In this document: one piece after another, positions 25,376 through 33,528 of the stretch
How positions within the stretch are numbered: the first letter of the stretch is position 1
Layout of the letters: every line of letters starts with the position of its first letter
Assembly: GCF_027923555.1 (NCBI RefSeq)
Contig: NZ_AP025523.1
Span: forward strand, 558,001 to 622,000
Source of the DNA: Vulcanimicrobium alpinum
GTDB taxonomy: Bacteria > Vulcanimicrobiota > Vulcanimicrobiia > Vulcanimicrobiales > Vulcanimicrobiaceae
Length of the DNA: 64,000 nucleotides
Direction: 5' to 3'
The notes under the pieces: generated by a model
Seen by the model: the letters and a program-made list of their open reading frames with translations, nothing else
The model's database searches: none
Told to the model about the DNA's origin: nothing
Position numbers and translations under genes: made by a program

Positions 25376-26911
25376 TTACGCGGCGTTCGCGCCGCGAACC
25401 GTTCCCGACCGATAGACCAGCGCTTCGGCGACGTGCGGCCGTGCGATCGTCTCGGAACCGGCGAGGTCGGCGATCGTCCGCGCGACGCGGGTGACGCGGT
25501 CGAACGCGCGGGCGCTGAGCGCGCCGCGCGTCACCGCCGCGTCGAGCAGGGCGAGCGCGTCGCCGTCGAGCGCACAGAAGCGCCGAACCGCCGCGGCCGG
25601 GATCGCGGCGTTCGTCTCGACCCCGAGTTCGGCGAATCGCCGCGTCTGCCGCGCGCGCGCCGCCTCGACGCGTGCGCGGATCACCGCGGAGCTCTCGCCG
25701 GCGCCGTCGCGGCCGGAGAGTTCGCCGAACGAGACGCGCGCCACCGTGACGCGCAAGTCGATGCGGTCGAGCAGCGGCCCGGAGAGTTTGCCGAGATACT
25801 TCTCCACCAGCGCGTCGTCGCAGCGGCAGTCGGCGTCGCGGTCGCCGCGGAACCCGCACGGACATGGATTCATCGATGCGACCAGCGTGAAACGCGCGGG
25901 GAACGCATGCGTGCCGGCGACGCGCGCGATCGTGACGGTTCCCTCTTCGAGCGGCTGACGCAGCACCTCGAGCGTCGCGCGCGGAAATTCGGCGAGCTCA
26001 TCCAGATAGAGCACGCCGTGCTGCGCGAGCGAAATCTCTCCCGGTCGCGGGAACGCGCCGCCGCCGACCAGCGACGCGCGGCTCGCCGTATGATGCGGCG
26101 AGCGAAAGGGACGCTGCGAGACGACGCGCGGACGCGCGCCGAGCAGCCCGGCGATGCTGTAGATCTTGGTGACGTCGAGCGCTTCGCTTTTCGTCATCGC
26201 CGGCAAGATCGACGGAACGCGCCGCGCGAGCATCGTCTTCCCGCATCCCGGCGGCCCGACGAGCACGACATTGTGGCCGCCTGCGGCGGCGATCTCGAGC
26301 GCGCGCTTCGCGAGCGCCTGACCCCGCACGTCGGAGAAGTCGCCGACGTCGCGCGCCGCCGCGTCGAAGACCGTCGCGCCGCGGCGGCGGAACGCCGCGC
26401 CGTGACCGAGGACGACCGCGACCGCATCGGCCAGTGCCGGCACGGCGAAGACATCGATCCCGTCGACGAGCGCGGCTTCGTCGCGGTTGGCCTCCGGGAC
26501 GATGATGTTCGCGAAGCCGGCGCGCTGCGCGGCGAGCGTCATCGCGAGCACGCCCGGCACCGCGCGCAGCGTGCCGTCGAGCGCGAGTTCGCCGCAGGCG
26601 ACGAAGCCGCGCAGCGCGCCGCGCTCGATTTGATCGTCGTTCGCCAGCAGACCAAGTGCGATCGCGAGCTCGAACGCCACGCCCGATTTGCGCAGGTCGG
26701 CCGGCGCGAGGTTGACGACCAGCCGCCCCGGTGGAAACGCGAAGCCGGAATTCACGATCGCTGCCCGGACGCGTTCGCGCGACTCGCCCAGCGCGCGGTC
26801 GGCCATCCCGACCAGGGTCAGCGACGGGGTTCCGGCCGAAGCGTGCGTCTCGACCCGCACGACGTAGGCATCGATCCCCGCGATCGCGGCAGAATAAGCG
26901 AGAGCCAGCAT
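25376..26911 (-). CDS. comM: YifB/ComM family Mg-chelatase-like AAA ATPase
   Basis: 511 residues from the ATG at 26911. The N-terminal ChlI-like domain begins MLALAYSAAIAGIDAYVV and has LVGMADRALGESRERVRAAI. The AAA+ part has Walker A VGPPGCGKTMLARR, the block FRSPHHTASRASLVGG, Walker B LYLDELAEF and a zinc-like CPCG/CRC cluster. The C-terminal Mg-chelatase domain follows. ComM is a helicase that promotes branch migration during natural transformation. An upstream extension to 27175 lacks similarity. Confidence 0.9.
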   Translation of the reverse strand: MLALAYSAAIAGIDAYVVRVETHASAGTPSLTLVGMADRALGESRERVRAAIVNSGFAFPPGRLVVNLAPADLRKSGVAFELAIALGLLANDDQIERGALRGFVACGELALDGTLRAVPGVLAMTLAAQRAGFANIIVPEANRDEAALVDGIDVFAVPALADAVAVVLGHGAAFRRRGATVFDAAARDVGDFSDVRGQALAKRALEIAAAGGHNVVLVGPPGCGKTMLARRVPSILPAMTKSEALDVTKIYSIAGLLGARPRVVSQRPFRSPHHTASRASLVGGGAFPRPGEISLAQHGVLYLDELAEFPRATLEVLRQPLEEGTVTIARVAGTHAFPARFTLVASMNPCPCGFRGDRDADCRCDDALVEKYLGKLSGPLLDRIDLRVTVARVSFGELSGRDGAGESSAVIRARVEAARARQTRRFAELGVETNAAIPAAAVRRFCALDGDALALLDAAVTRGALSARAFDRVTRVARTIADLAGSETIARPHVAEALVYRSGTVRGANAA

Positions 26912-27248
26912 CGCCGTGCGTTCACGCGCCGCGCCCGGCTCCGCTAGGGCGGGCGCGCCGGGAGGAAGGAAACGCGAATCCGTCTCCACACGGTACACAG
27001 CCGCGCGGCCGGGTACTGTGGATAACCGCTCGCCGACCTTGTCGCTGCGCGGTTTTTGCGCCGCGGGCTGCGGCCGCGTCGGCGAAAAAACGGATTCTGA
27101 CGGGGTTGTCAAGTGCGCCGTGCGAGAATTGTCGGCCGCCTGGTCGCGGTCAATCTTCTTGCGAACGACTCTCAACTACTTGGCAATTCGGACGTCGATT
27201 CGCGCCCGCAGGGGTTCCGGAACCGGCCCCCGCATCCGGTTCGTCGGT
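26912..27248. other. 337-base gene-free stretch between divergent comM and the sugar ABC operon
   Basis: It must hold the promoters of both transcripts, but I see no convincing -35/-10 pair. TGTGGATAA at 27017-27025 is a perfect match to the DnaA-box consensus read on the minus strand (TTATCCACA); it is the only one I noticed, so it may be chance or a regulatory DnaA site. A short A-run lies near 27087-27092. Confidence 0.4.
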
Positions 27249-28214
27249 ATGAAGAAGCCTTTCGTTCTTGCGTGCACGCTCGGTCTGGCCCTCGGCGGCT
27301 GCACCCAGAGTACCGACACCTCCACGACCACCACGTCGACCGCTGCAAGCCCGAGCGCCGCGTCGTCCGGCGGCGGCAAGACCATCGGCTTCTCGGTCCA
27401 GAACCGCGAAGCGCACTTCTATCAGGACATGGAAGCCGGGATGAAGGCGCGGGCCGCAAAGTACGGCTACACGGTCAACGTCGTCGACGCCGCCCGCGAC
27501 AACGCGAAACAGCAGAGCCAAGTCGAGGACTTCATCTCGCAGAAGGTCGCCGCGATCGTACTGACTCCGTACGACTCGCAGGCGATCGGGAGCGCGATCG
27601 TGGAGGCCAACAAGGCCGGGATCCCGGTCTTCACCGCCGACATCGCCAACGCGGCGAAAGACGGCAAGGTCGTCTCGCACATCGCGAGCGACAACGTGCA
27701 GGGCGGCGGACAGGCCGGCAAGTTGATGTGCGCAGGCCTCCCGGGCCACGTCGGCACGATCGCGATCATCGACGAGCCCGAGGTCACCTCGGTGCAGGAC
27801 CGCGTCAAGGGCTTCAAAGCAGCGCTCAAGGCCAACTGCCCCAACGTCACCGTGGTCGCCGACATCGACGGCGGCGGTGAGCGCGCGAAGGCCTCCTCCG
27901 TGATGGACGACATCCTGCAGTCGCACAAAGACCTCAAGGGCGTCTTCGGAATCAACGACGACTCGGCGCTGGGCGCGTCCAAATCGGTCTCCGCCGCCGG
28001 GCTCTCGAGCAAGATCGTGATCGTCGGCTACGACGCGCAGCCCGAAGCGCAGACCGCGATCAAAAACGGCACGATGTACGGCGACGCGATCCAGCATCCC
28101 GATCAGATCGGCGCGAAGACGATCGACGCGATCCACGACTACTTCAACGGCAAGACGCCGCCCGCGAAGATCGCCGTCGACGTCGGCACGTTCACGAAAG
28201 CCGACGCCAAGTAG
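27249..28214 (+). CDS. Sugar ABC transporter substrate-binding lipoprotein (RbsB-like)
   Basis: 321 residues. The signal peptide ends in LGGC, a lipobox, so the protein is membrane-anchored outside. A Ser/Thr/Ala linker precedes the periplasmic-binding type 1 domain: TIGFSVQNREAHFYQDMEAG, VAAIVLTPYDSQAIG, HIASDNVQGGGQAGKLM, GVFGINDDSALGA and VIVGYDAQPEAQTAI. These are landmarks of ribose/galactose-type binding proteins. It leads the operon with the ATPase four bases downstream. The precise sugar is not evident. Confidence 0.88.
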   Translation: MKKPFVLACTLGLALGGCTQSTDTSTTTTSTAASPSAASSGGGKTIGFSVQNREAHFYQDMEAGMKARAAKYGYTVNVVDAARDNAKQQSQVEDFISQKVAAIVLTPYDSQAIGSAIVEANKAGIPVFTADIANAAKDGKVVSHIASDNVQGGGQAGKLMCAGLPGHVGTIAIIDEPEVTSVQDRVKGFKAALKANCPNVTVVADIDGGGERAKASSVMDDILQSHKDLKGVFGINDDSALGASKSVSAAGLSSKIVIVGYDAQPEAQTAIKNGTMYGDAIQHPDQIGAKTIDAIHDYFNGKTPPAKIAVDVGTFTKADAK

Positions 28215-28217
28215 CGG

Positions 28218-29759
28218 ATGACCGTCGCGCCTCCGGCTGCGCCGCTGCTGCGCATGACCGGGATCGCGAAAGCGTTTCCCGGCGTCAAGGCGCTCGACGG
28301 CGTCACCTTCGACGTGAACGCCGGCGAAGTGCATGCGCTCGTCGGTGAGAACGGCGCCGGCAAGTCGACGCTGATGAAGATCCTCGCCGGCGCGCAGCCG
28401 GCCGACGCGGGCGAGATCGTGATCGACGGCACCGTCGTCGCGATCGACGGGCCGAAGGCCGCCGAACGTTTGGGGATCGGGATGATCTATCAGGAGTTCA
28501 ACCTGGTCCCCGACTTCGGCGTAGTCGAGAACATCGTGCTCGGCAACGAACCACGCCGCGGCGTGCTGCTCGATCGCGCGGCGGCGCACGAGCAGGCGAC
28601 GCGCGTCCTCGCCGACTTGGGGATCGCATTGCCGCTCGACGTCCCGGCGCGCCGGCTCACCGTCGCGCAGCAGCAGCTCACCGAGATCGCGAAGGCGCTC
28701 GCGCGCCACGCGCGCCTCATCGTCATGGACGAACCGACCGCGGCGCTCACCGAACGCGAGATCGACGCGCTCTTCGGGCTGATCGGCAAGCTCAAAGCGC
28801 AGGGCGTTGCATTCGTCTACATCTCGCACCGCCTCGAAGAACTGCCGCGGATCGCCGACCGCATCACCGTCCTGCGCGACGGCAAAGCGATCGAGACGCG
28901 GCCGATCGCGCAGATGCCGCAGGACGAGATGATCCGTCTGATGGTCGGCCGCTCGCTCGAGGCGCACTTCCCCGAGGTGCCGCCGGTCGCGCCCGATGCG
29001 CGCGTCGTGCTCGACGTGAAGGGACTCTCCGCACACGGCAGCGTTCCCGTGCACGACGTGACGTTCTCCGTGCGCGCGGGCGAGGTCGTCGGACTCGCCG
29101 GGCTCGTCGGCGCCGGGCGCACCGACATCGTGCGCGCGATCGCCGGCGCCGACATCCCCACCAGCGGCGAGATCGCGGTCGAAGGGAAGCGCGTGATCGT
29201 GCGCTCGCCGCACGACGCGATCGCCGCCGGGATCGCGCTGATCACCGAAGACCGCAAGGCACAGGGCCTGGTGCTCGGGATGAGCGTGCGCGAGAACACG
29301 ACGCTCGCGAGCCTCAAGCGCTTCGTCCGCGGCGCGTTCGTCGACCGCTCCGTCGAAACGGCGACGACGAACGAGGAGATCGCCGAGCTGCGCATCCGCA
29401 CGCCGTCGAGCGAACAGATCGTGCGCAACCTCTCCGGCGGGAACCAGCAGAAGGTCGTGCTCGCGAAGTGGCTGGTCGACCGCGCGCACGTGTTCCTCTT
29501 CGACGAGCCGACGCGCGGGATCGACGTCGGCGCCAAGGCGGAGATCTACGCGTTGATGGTGGAGCTGCTGCAGCGTGGTGCAGCGATCGTGATGGTGTCG
29601 AGCGAACTTCCCGAAGTGCTCGGCATGTCGCATCGCGTCCTCGTCGTGCGCGGCGGCCGGATCCAGGCCGAACTCGCGCGCGGCGAAGCGACCTCGGAAA
29701 ACGTGATCGCCGCCGCGGCGGCCGTGAAGGCGGCCCCGGCGAAGGCTGCGCCGGAATGA
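28218..29759 (+). CDS. Sugar ABC transporter ATP-binding protein (RbsA-like, two nucleotide-binding domains)
   Basis: 513 residues with two ABC domains in tandem. Domain 1: VGENGAGKSTLMKIL (Walker A), LTVAQQQLTEIAKAL (signature region) and LIVMDEPTAALT (Walker B). Domain 2 begins at about residue 265, has a degenerate GLVGAGRTDIVRAI Walker A, the signature NLSGGNQQKVVLAKWL, and FLFDEPTRGIDVG. This is the arrangement of RbsA/MglA/XylG proteins. It powers import with the permease encoded next; stop and start overlap (ATGA). Confidence 0.93.
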   Translation: MTVAPPAAPLLRMTGIAKAFPGVKALDGVTFDVNAGEVHALVGENGAGKSTLMKILAGAQPADAGEIVIDGTVVAIDGPKAAERLGIGMIYQEFNLVPDFGVVENIVLGNEPRRGVLLDRAAAHEQATRVLADLGIALPLDVPARRLTVAQQQLTEIAKALARHARLIVMDEPTAALTEREIDALFGLIGKLKAQGVAFVYISHRLEELPRIADRITVLRDGKAIETRPIAQMPQDEMIRLMVGRSLEAHFPEVPPVAPDARVVLDVKGLSAHGSVPVHDVTFSVRAGEVVGLAGLVGAGRTDIVRAIAGADIPTSGEIAVEGKRVIVRSPHDAIAAGIALITEDRKAQGLVLGMSVRENTTLASLKRFVRGAFVDRSVETATTNEEIAELRIRTPSSEQIVRNLSGGNQQKVVLAKWLVDRAHVFLFDEPTRGIDVGAKAEIYALMVELLQRGAAIVMVSSELPEVLGMSHRVLVVRGGRIQAELARGEATSENVIAAAAAVKAAPAKAAPE

Positions 29760-30790
29760 CCGACGTCAAGGCGGTGATGGACGCGCGCGCCGGCGACGCC
29801 GTCGCGAAGAAACGCCGCGAAGCGACCCTGCGCAACGGCGGCCTCGCGATCGGGTTCGTCGTGCTGGTCTTCGCGGTCAACGCGCTCACGCACGGCGCGT
29901 TCCTCACGGCGGGCAACCTCACCAACGTTCTGCGCCAGATCACCGTCAACGCGATTATGGCCGTCGGGCAGACGTTCGTGATCATCACCGCCGGGATCGA
30001 TCTCTCGGTCGGCTCGATCGTCGGCCTGGGCGGTGTCGTCGCCGCGCTGACGGCGAACGCGCTGCATCTCCCCGCGCCGCTCGCGTTCGTCGTGACCCTG
30101 CTCGCCGCGCTCGCGGTGGGGAGCGCGGCCGGCTGGATCAACGCGCTGCCGGTGGTGAAGCTCGGCCTGCCGCCCTTCATCACGACGCTCGCGATGATGC
30201 AGGTCGCACGCGGCCTCGCGTACATCCTCGCCCACGGCCAGCCGATCCCGCTCAACGACAGCGATCCGTTCACGTGGCTGGGGACGGGGACATTTTTCAG
30301 CGTGCCCGGCTTCACGGGGATCCCGTACCAAGTCGTCGTGATGCTGATCGTCGTGTTCGCGTTCGCGCTCTTGCTGGGCCGCACGGTCTTCGGGCGCTAC
30401 GTGCTGGCGCTGGGCGGCAACGAGGAAGCGGCGCGGCTCGCCGGCGTCAACACGTCGCGGATGAAGACGCTGGTCTACGTGATCTCGGGCGGACTCTCCG
30501 CGCTCGCCGGGCTCGTGCTCATGTCGCGCTTCGCGTCGGGCGGTCCGCAGACCGGGACCGGTTACGAACTGCAGGCGATCGCGGCGGTCGTCGTCGGCGG
30601 CACCTCGCTGATGGGCGGGCGCGGGACGATCGTCGGAACGTTCTTCGGCGCGCTGCTGATCGGCGTGCTCAACAACGTGATGAACCTGCTCAACATCGAG
30701 TCGTACACGCAGATGATCGTGCTCGGCATCGTCATCCTGCTCGCGCTGGTCCTCGACGCGCTGCGCAAGCGCTGGGTCGCATCGCACTGA
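29756..30790 (+). CDS. Sugar ABC transporter permease (RbsC-like)
   Basis: 344 residues with eight to ten membrane segments of the BPD_transp_2 family. Recognisable blocks are NAIMAVGQTFVIITAGIDLS, VGSIVGLGGVV, LPPFITTLAMM, GGNEEAARLAGVN, the EAA-like loop of ribose permeases, and AVVVGGTSLMGGRGTIVGT. It forms the channel for the two preceding gene products. The ATG overlaps the ATPase stop. Confidence 0.92.
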   Translation: MTDVKAVMDARAGDAVAKKRREATLRNGGLAIGFVVLVFAVNALTHGAFLTAGNLTNVLRQITVNAIMAVGQTFVIITAGIDLSVGSIVGLGGVVAALTANALHLPAPLAFVVTLLAALAVGSAAGWINALPVVKLGLPPFITTLAMMQVARGLAYILAHGQPIPLNDSDPFTWLGTGTFFSVPGFTGIPYQVVVMLIVVFAFALLLGRTVFGRYVLALGGNEEAARLAGVNTSRMKTLVYVISGGLSALAGLVLMSRFASGGPQTGTGYELQAIAAVVVGGTSLMGGRGTIVGTFFGALLIGVLNNVMNLLNIESYTQMIVLGIVILLALVLDALRKRWVASH

Positions 30791-30805
30791 CGAAGGGAGC
30801 CCGTC

Positions 30806-31243
30806 ATCGAACCGCTCGATCTCACCACACAGCCGCCGCGGCCGCCGCGCGCGGTGCTCTGCGGCGTGTACTTTCTGCCGCGCACGATCGACAAGCTGCG
30901 CGCCGAACTGCCGGGCGGCGTGATGGGGCCGTATCTCAACCACGACACCGGTTTCAGCGCTTGGGTCGTGCGCAAGCTCGGCCTCGACATGAACGAGTTC
31001 CGCGACGCGGTCGCCCGCGCGGCGACCGAGGACGACGTCGTCGCGTGGCTCGCCCAGCGAATTCCGGCCGGCGCCGGCGAGAGCATCAACGCGAAGTTCG
31101 AGACGTTCCTCGCTTCGCGGATGTCGCCCGCAGACCAGCAGCTCGTGCGCGAGCGGCATCCGGTGATGGCCGAACGCCCCGATCTCGACCGCATCCTCGA
31201 CATCCTCGAAGCCGAAGACGCACGAGCCTTCGCGTCCCGCTGA
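30806..31243 (+). CDS. DUF5069 protein with no ATG/GTG/TTG at the conserved N-terminus
   Basis: About 145 residues. EPLDLTTQPPRPPRAVLCGV, then FLPRTIDKLRAELPGG and LNHDTGFSAWVVRKLG match DUF5069, whose members start almost exactly with the EPLDLT segment. The only standard start in frame is a GTG at 30854, which would cut off this conserved block. An ATC at 30806 sits six bases after a GGGAG ribosome site, right before GAACCGCTCGAT, so I give it as the probable start. The frame is closed by TGA at 30788. Last gene of the sugar transporter operon; function unknown. Confidence 0.7.
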   Translation: MEPLDLTTQPPRPPRAVLCGVYFLPRTIDKLRAELPGGVMGPYLNHDTGFSAWVVRKLGLDMNEFRDAVARAATEDDVVAWLAQRIPAGAGESINAKFETFLASRMSPADQQLVRERHPVMAERPDLDRILDILEAEDARAFASR

Positions 31244-31245
31244 TG

Positions 31246-31331
31246 TCATGCTGAGCTCGTCGAAGCGCAGCCCCTGACGCGCGCGAAGGAAACGCGCCGC
31301 TTTCGGCCGCCCTTCGACAAGCTCAGGGTGA
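31246..31331. repeat. Palindromic REP-like repeat, copy A
   Basis: Left arm TCATGCTGAGCTCGTCGAAG (31246-31265) and right arm CTTCGACAAGCTCAGGGTGA (31312-31331) pair at 17 of 20 positions around a 46-base GC-rich centre. It lies between DUF5069 and the convergent MATE gene, where it could act as a transcription-ending hairpin. Three further copies are at 50338, 56100 and 57144. Confidence 0.8.
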
Positions 31332-31337
31332 CGGGGT

Positions 31338-32696
31338 TTAGTGCGTCGGGATGCAGCGGCGTTCCCAATCGCCGTTGCGCAGGCGCAGGGCGGTCACCGT
31401 GTCGCGGAAGACCCAGCTCGTCGCCCAGCCGAGCGGCACGGCCCAGAGCCCGAGGTGGAGCGTCACGATCCCGAGCGCGATCCCGCCGATCGCGATCGCG
31501 GTGGTGACGATCCCCATCACCATCACGAAACGCGCATCGCCCGACGCGCGGATCGGCGCCAGCATCGTCATCGCGAACCCTTTGAGCGGGAGCGTCACGC
31601 CGGCTTGAACGGCGAGCGGAAGCGCCGCGATCGTCGCGAGACCGGCATTGAGCGTGCAGATCGCCGCGAGCGGCCACGACAACACCGCGACGGCGACACC
31701 GGCGATGGTGCACACGATCATCCCGATCCGCAGCGACTCGCGGCGGAACGCCTTTGCTCCGGCGTAATCGCGCGCGCCGATCCGCTGTCCGACGATCACC
31801 TCGCAGGCGTCGCCGAGCGAGCCCGGGATCGCCCACGTCGCGTCGTTCACCAGCGAGAGCGCGCGAAACGCGGCGACCGTCTCCGCTCCCGCCGGCGCGA
31901 GCAACGCGATCGTCACCGGCTCGGGGAGAATCTGCAGGGTGAGAAAAACGAACTCCGGCCAGCTCAGCGACGCGGTCTGGCGGACGAGCGCGGCGTCGAT
32001 CCGCCAGGAGGAGAAGACGCGCAGCTCCGGCCGCCGCGTCGTCGCGTACACGACGTAACCGAGGCCCACGAATTCCGCGATCAGCGACGAGATGCCGGCA
32101 CCCGTCAAACCGAGCGGATGATGCGTGCCCAGACCCAGTGCGAGGACGAGCAGCAGCGGGATGTGCACGGCATTGATCGCGATCAGCAACCGCAAGGTGG
32201 GGCGCGTATCGCCGGCGGTCGCGAACGCGATGACGAGTTGTCCGCTGATCGCCATCGGGACGAGGCACCAGTACCGCAGCGCGAGATAACGCGCCGACGC
32301 GTCGACCGGCGCGCCCACGGGGAGGATCGCGTGCATCAGCGGGTTCGCGCCGACGCTGAACGCCAGCGCGAGGGCGATCGCGATCCCGAGCGGCGCGATC
32401 GCGGACGAACGCACGATCGTGCCGAACCGATCGCCGCGTCCGGCGCCGATCGCCTGCGCCCCGATGATGCGCAGGCCGCTGCCGAACGCGAACAGCCCGA
32501 TCCCGAAGACGAGAAACACCGCGGTTGCGCCGGTGATGCCGGCGAGCGCCGCGGTGCCGAGCGAGCCGATCGCGATCGTGTCGACGATCCCCAGGAGCTG
32601 ATCGCTCAGGAGTGCCAGCGCGTTGGGCACGGCGAGGCGACGGATCGCCGCACCGGCGTCGCGGTGCTCGATCGCCGCGATGAGCGGCGCGTTCAC
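31338..32696 (-). CDS. MATE family multidrug efflux transporter
   Basis: 452 residues with about twelve membrane helices in two halves. LAVPNALALLSDQLLGIVDT and the following IGSLGTAALAGITGA are the MATE N-terminal signature; the second half repeats it with ASLSWPEFVFLTLQILPEPV. It exports cationic drugs in exchange for Na+ or H+. The GTG at 32696 overlaps the stop of the upstream stress protein gene (GTGA). Confidence 0.85.
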   Translation of the reverse strand: MNAPLIAAIEHRDAGAAIRRLAVPNALALLSDQLLGIVDTIAIGSLGTAALAGITGATAVFLVFGIGLFAFGSGLRIIGAQAIGAGRGDRFGTIVRSSAIAPLGIAIALALAFSVGANPLMHAILPVGAPVDASARYLALRYWCLVPMAISGQLVIAFATAGDTRPTLRLLIAINAVHIPLLLVLALGLGTHHPLGLTGAGISSLIAEFVGLGYVVYATTRRPELRVFSSWRIDAALVRQTASLSWPEFVFLTLQILPEPVTIALLAPAGAETVAAFRALSLVNDATWAIPGSLGDACEVIVGQRIGARDYAGAKAFRRESLRIGMIVCTIAGVAVAVLSWPLAAICTLNAGLATIAALPLAVQAGVTLPLKGFAMTMLAPIRASGDARFVMVMGIVTTAIAIGGIALGIVTLHLGLWAVPLGWATSWVFRDTVTALRLRNGDWERRCIPTH

Positions 32697-33313
32697 CCCG
32701 CGCCGTTGCGGCGCGCGGCTGCCGGCGGGCGTTCGAGCGTCAGCATCCGGCCGTGCGGGCCCGGGACGCCGATGAGGACGTCGCACTGCGCGCTCGACGC
32801 GATCGACTCGATCGCGCGCCCGAGCGGCGCGCCGGTGTATTTTCCCTCGCGGTACGAGCCGAGCATGATGAGGTTGGCGCTTTCGCGTTTGGCGAGATCG
32901 ACGACCGCCGTGCTCACCTGCCGCGCGTGGATCACGTCGGTGCGAATCGTGACGCCGCCGTGCTGCGCGATCGCCTCCGCGGTCGCCAGCGCCTCGATCG
33001 CGCGCCGGTCTTCCTGCGGCATCTGTGCGCCCTGCGGCAAGATCAGCGGGACTTCGACGATGTACACGGCGAGCAGCTCGGCGCGTTCGCGTCGCGCCAG
33101 CCGCGCGGCGAGCACCATCATGTGCTCCGAGTGGATGTCTTCGGAGAACACGACGATGATGCTGCCGGCCATCTCCTCGAGCGCCGCTTCGGCGCGCTCG
33201 GCGACGATATCGGCGGGCGCCGGCGGCGGATGGAGCATCCAGTAAATCGTCGCCCCGATCAGGGCGACGATCACCAGCGCGATCAGCACGCCGAGCGGGT
33301 GGATCGCAATCAT
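32693..33313 (-). CDS. Membrane-anchored universal stress protein (UspA-like)
   Basis: 206 residues. An N-terminal helix (VLIALVIVALIGATIYW) anchors it. The soluble part resembles a UspA fold: GSIIVVFSEDIHSEHMMVLA, ELLAVYIVEVPL, a central ANLIMLGSYREGKYTGAPLG close to the ATP-binding G-2x-G-9x-G pattern, and CDVLIGVPGP. Lies in a minus-strand cluster with a transport protein on either side, as often seen for permease-linked Usp proteins. Confidence 0.72.
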   Translation of the reverse strand: MIAIHPLGVLIALVIVALIGATIYWMLHPPPAPADIVAERAEAALEEMAGSIIVVFSEDIHSEHMMVLAARLARRERAELLAVYIVEVPLILPQGAQMPQEDRRAIEALATAEAIAQHGGVTIRTDVIHARQVSTAVVDLAKRESANLIMLGSYREGKYTGAPLGRAIESIASSAQCDVLIGVPGPHGRMLTLERPPAAARRNGAG

Positions 33314-33528
33314 CGGCCGGCGCCGTTCTCCCGGCGATAGCGCTGGTACTGCACGAGCCGCGCGATCCCGAGGCCGATCATCGCGACGGCGAGCAGGGCG
33401 CCGAGCACCTTGCTCCCGGCCGGCGCCGCGGCAGTCGCGACGCGCCAGAGCGTGACGCCGCCGAGCACGACGAAGCCCAGGCCGAACACGGCACGATAGC
33501 GGTACACGAGGGTTCGGTCGACCCGCAT
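33310..33528 (-). CDS. Small two-helix membrane protein
   Basis: 72 residues, MRVDRTLVYRYRAVFGLGFV, then a second hydrophobic segment VLGALLAVAMIGLGIARLV and a basic tail. Both ends overlap neighbours (TGATG with the permease stop, four bases with the Usp start), so it is an operon member. No family recognised; it may be an accessory subunit of the permease or the stress protein. Confidence 0.6.
   Translation of the reverse strand: MRVDRTLVYRYRAVFGLGFVVLGGVTLWRVATAAAPAGSKVLGALLAVAMIGLGIARLVQYQRYRRENGAGR

Noticed and set aside
26912-27175. N-terminal extension of comM by 88 residues
   Set aside because: The added sequence lacks similarity to ComM proteins, which begin at MLALAYSAAI.
27150-29633. 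827-residue open frame on the minus strand
   Set aside because: Antisense to the sugar ABC genes, with the composition expected of a GC-rich shadow frame.
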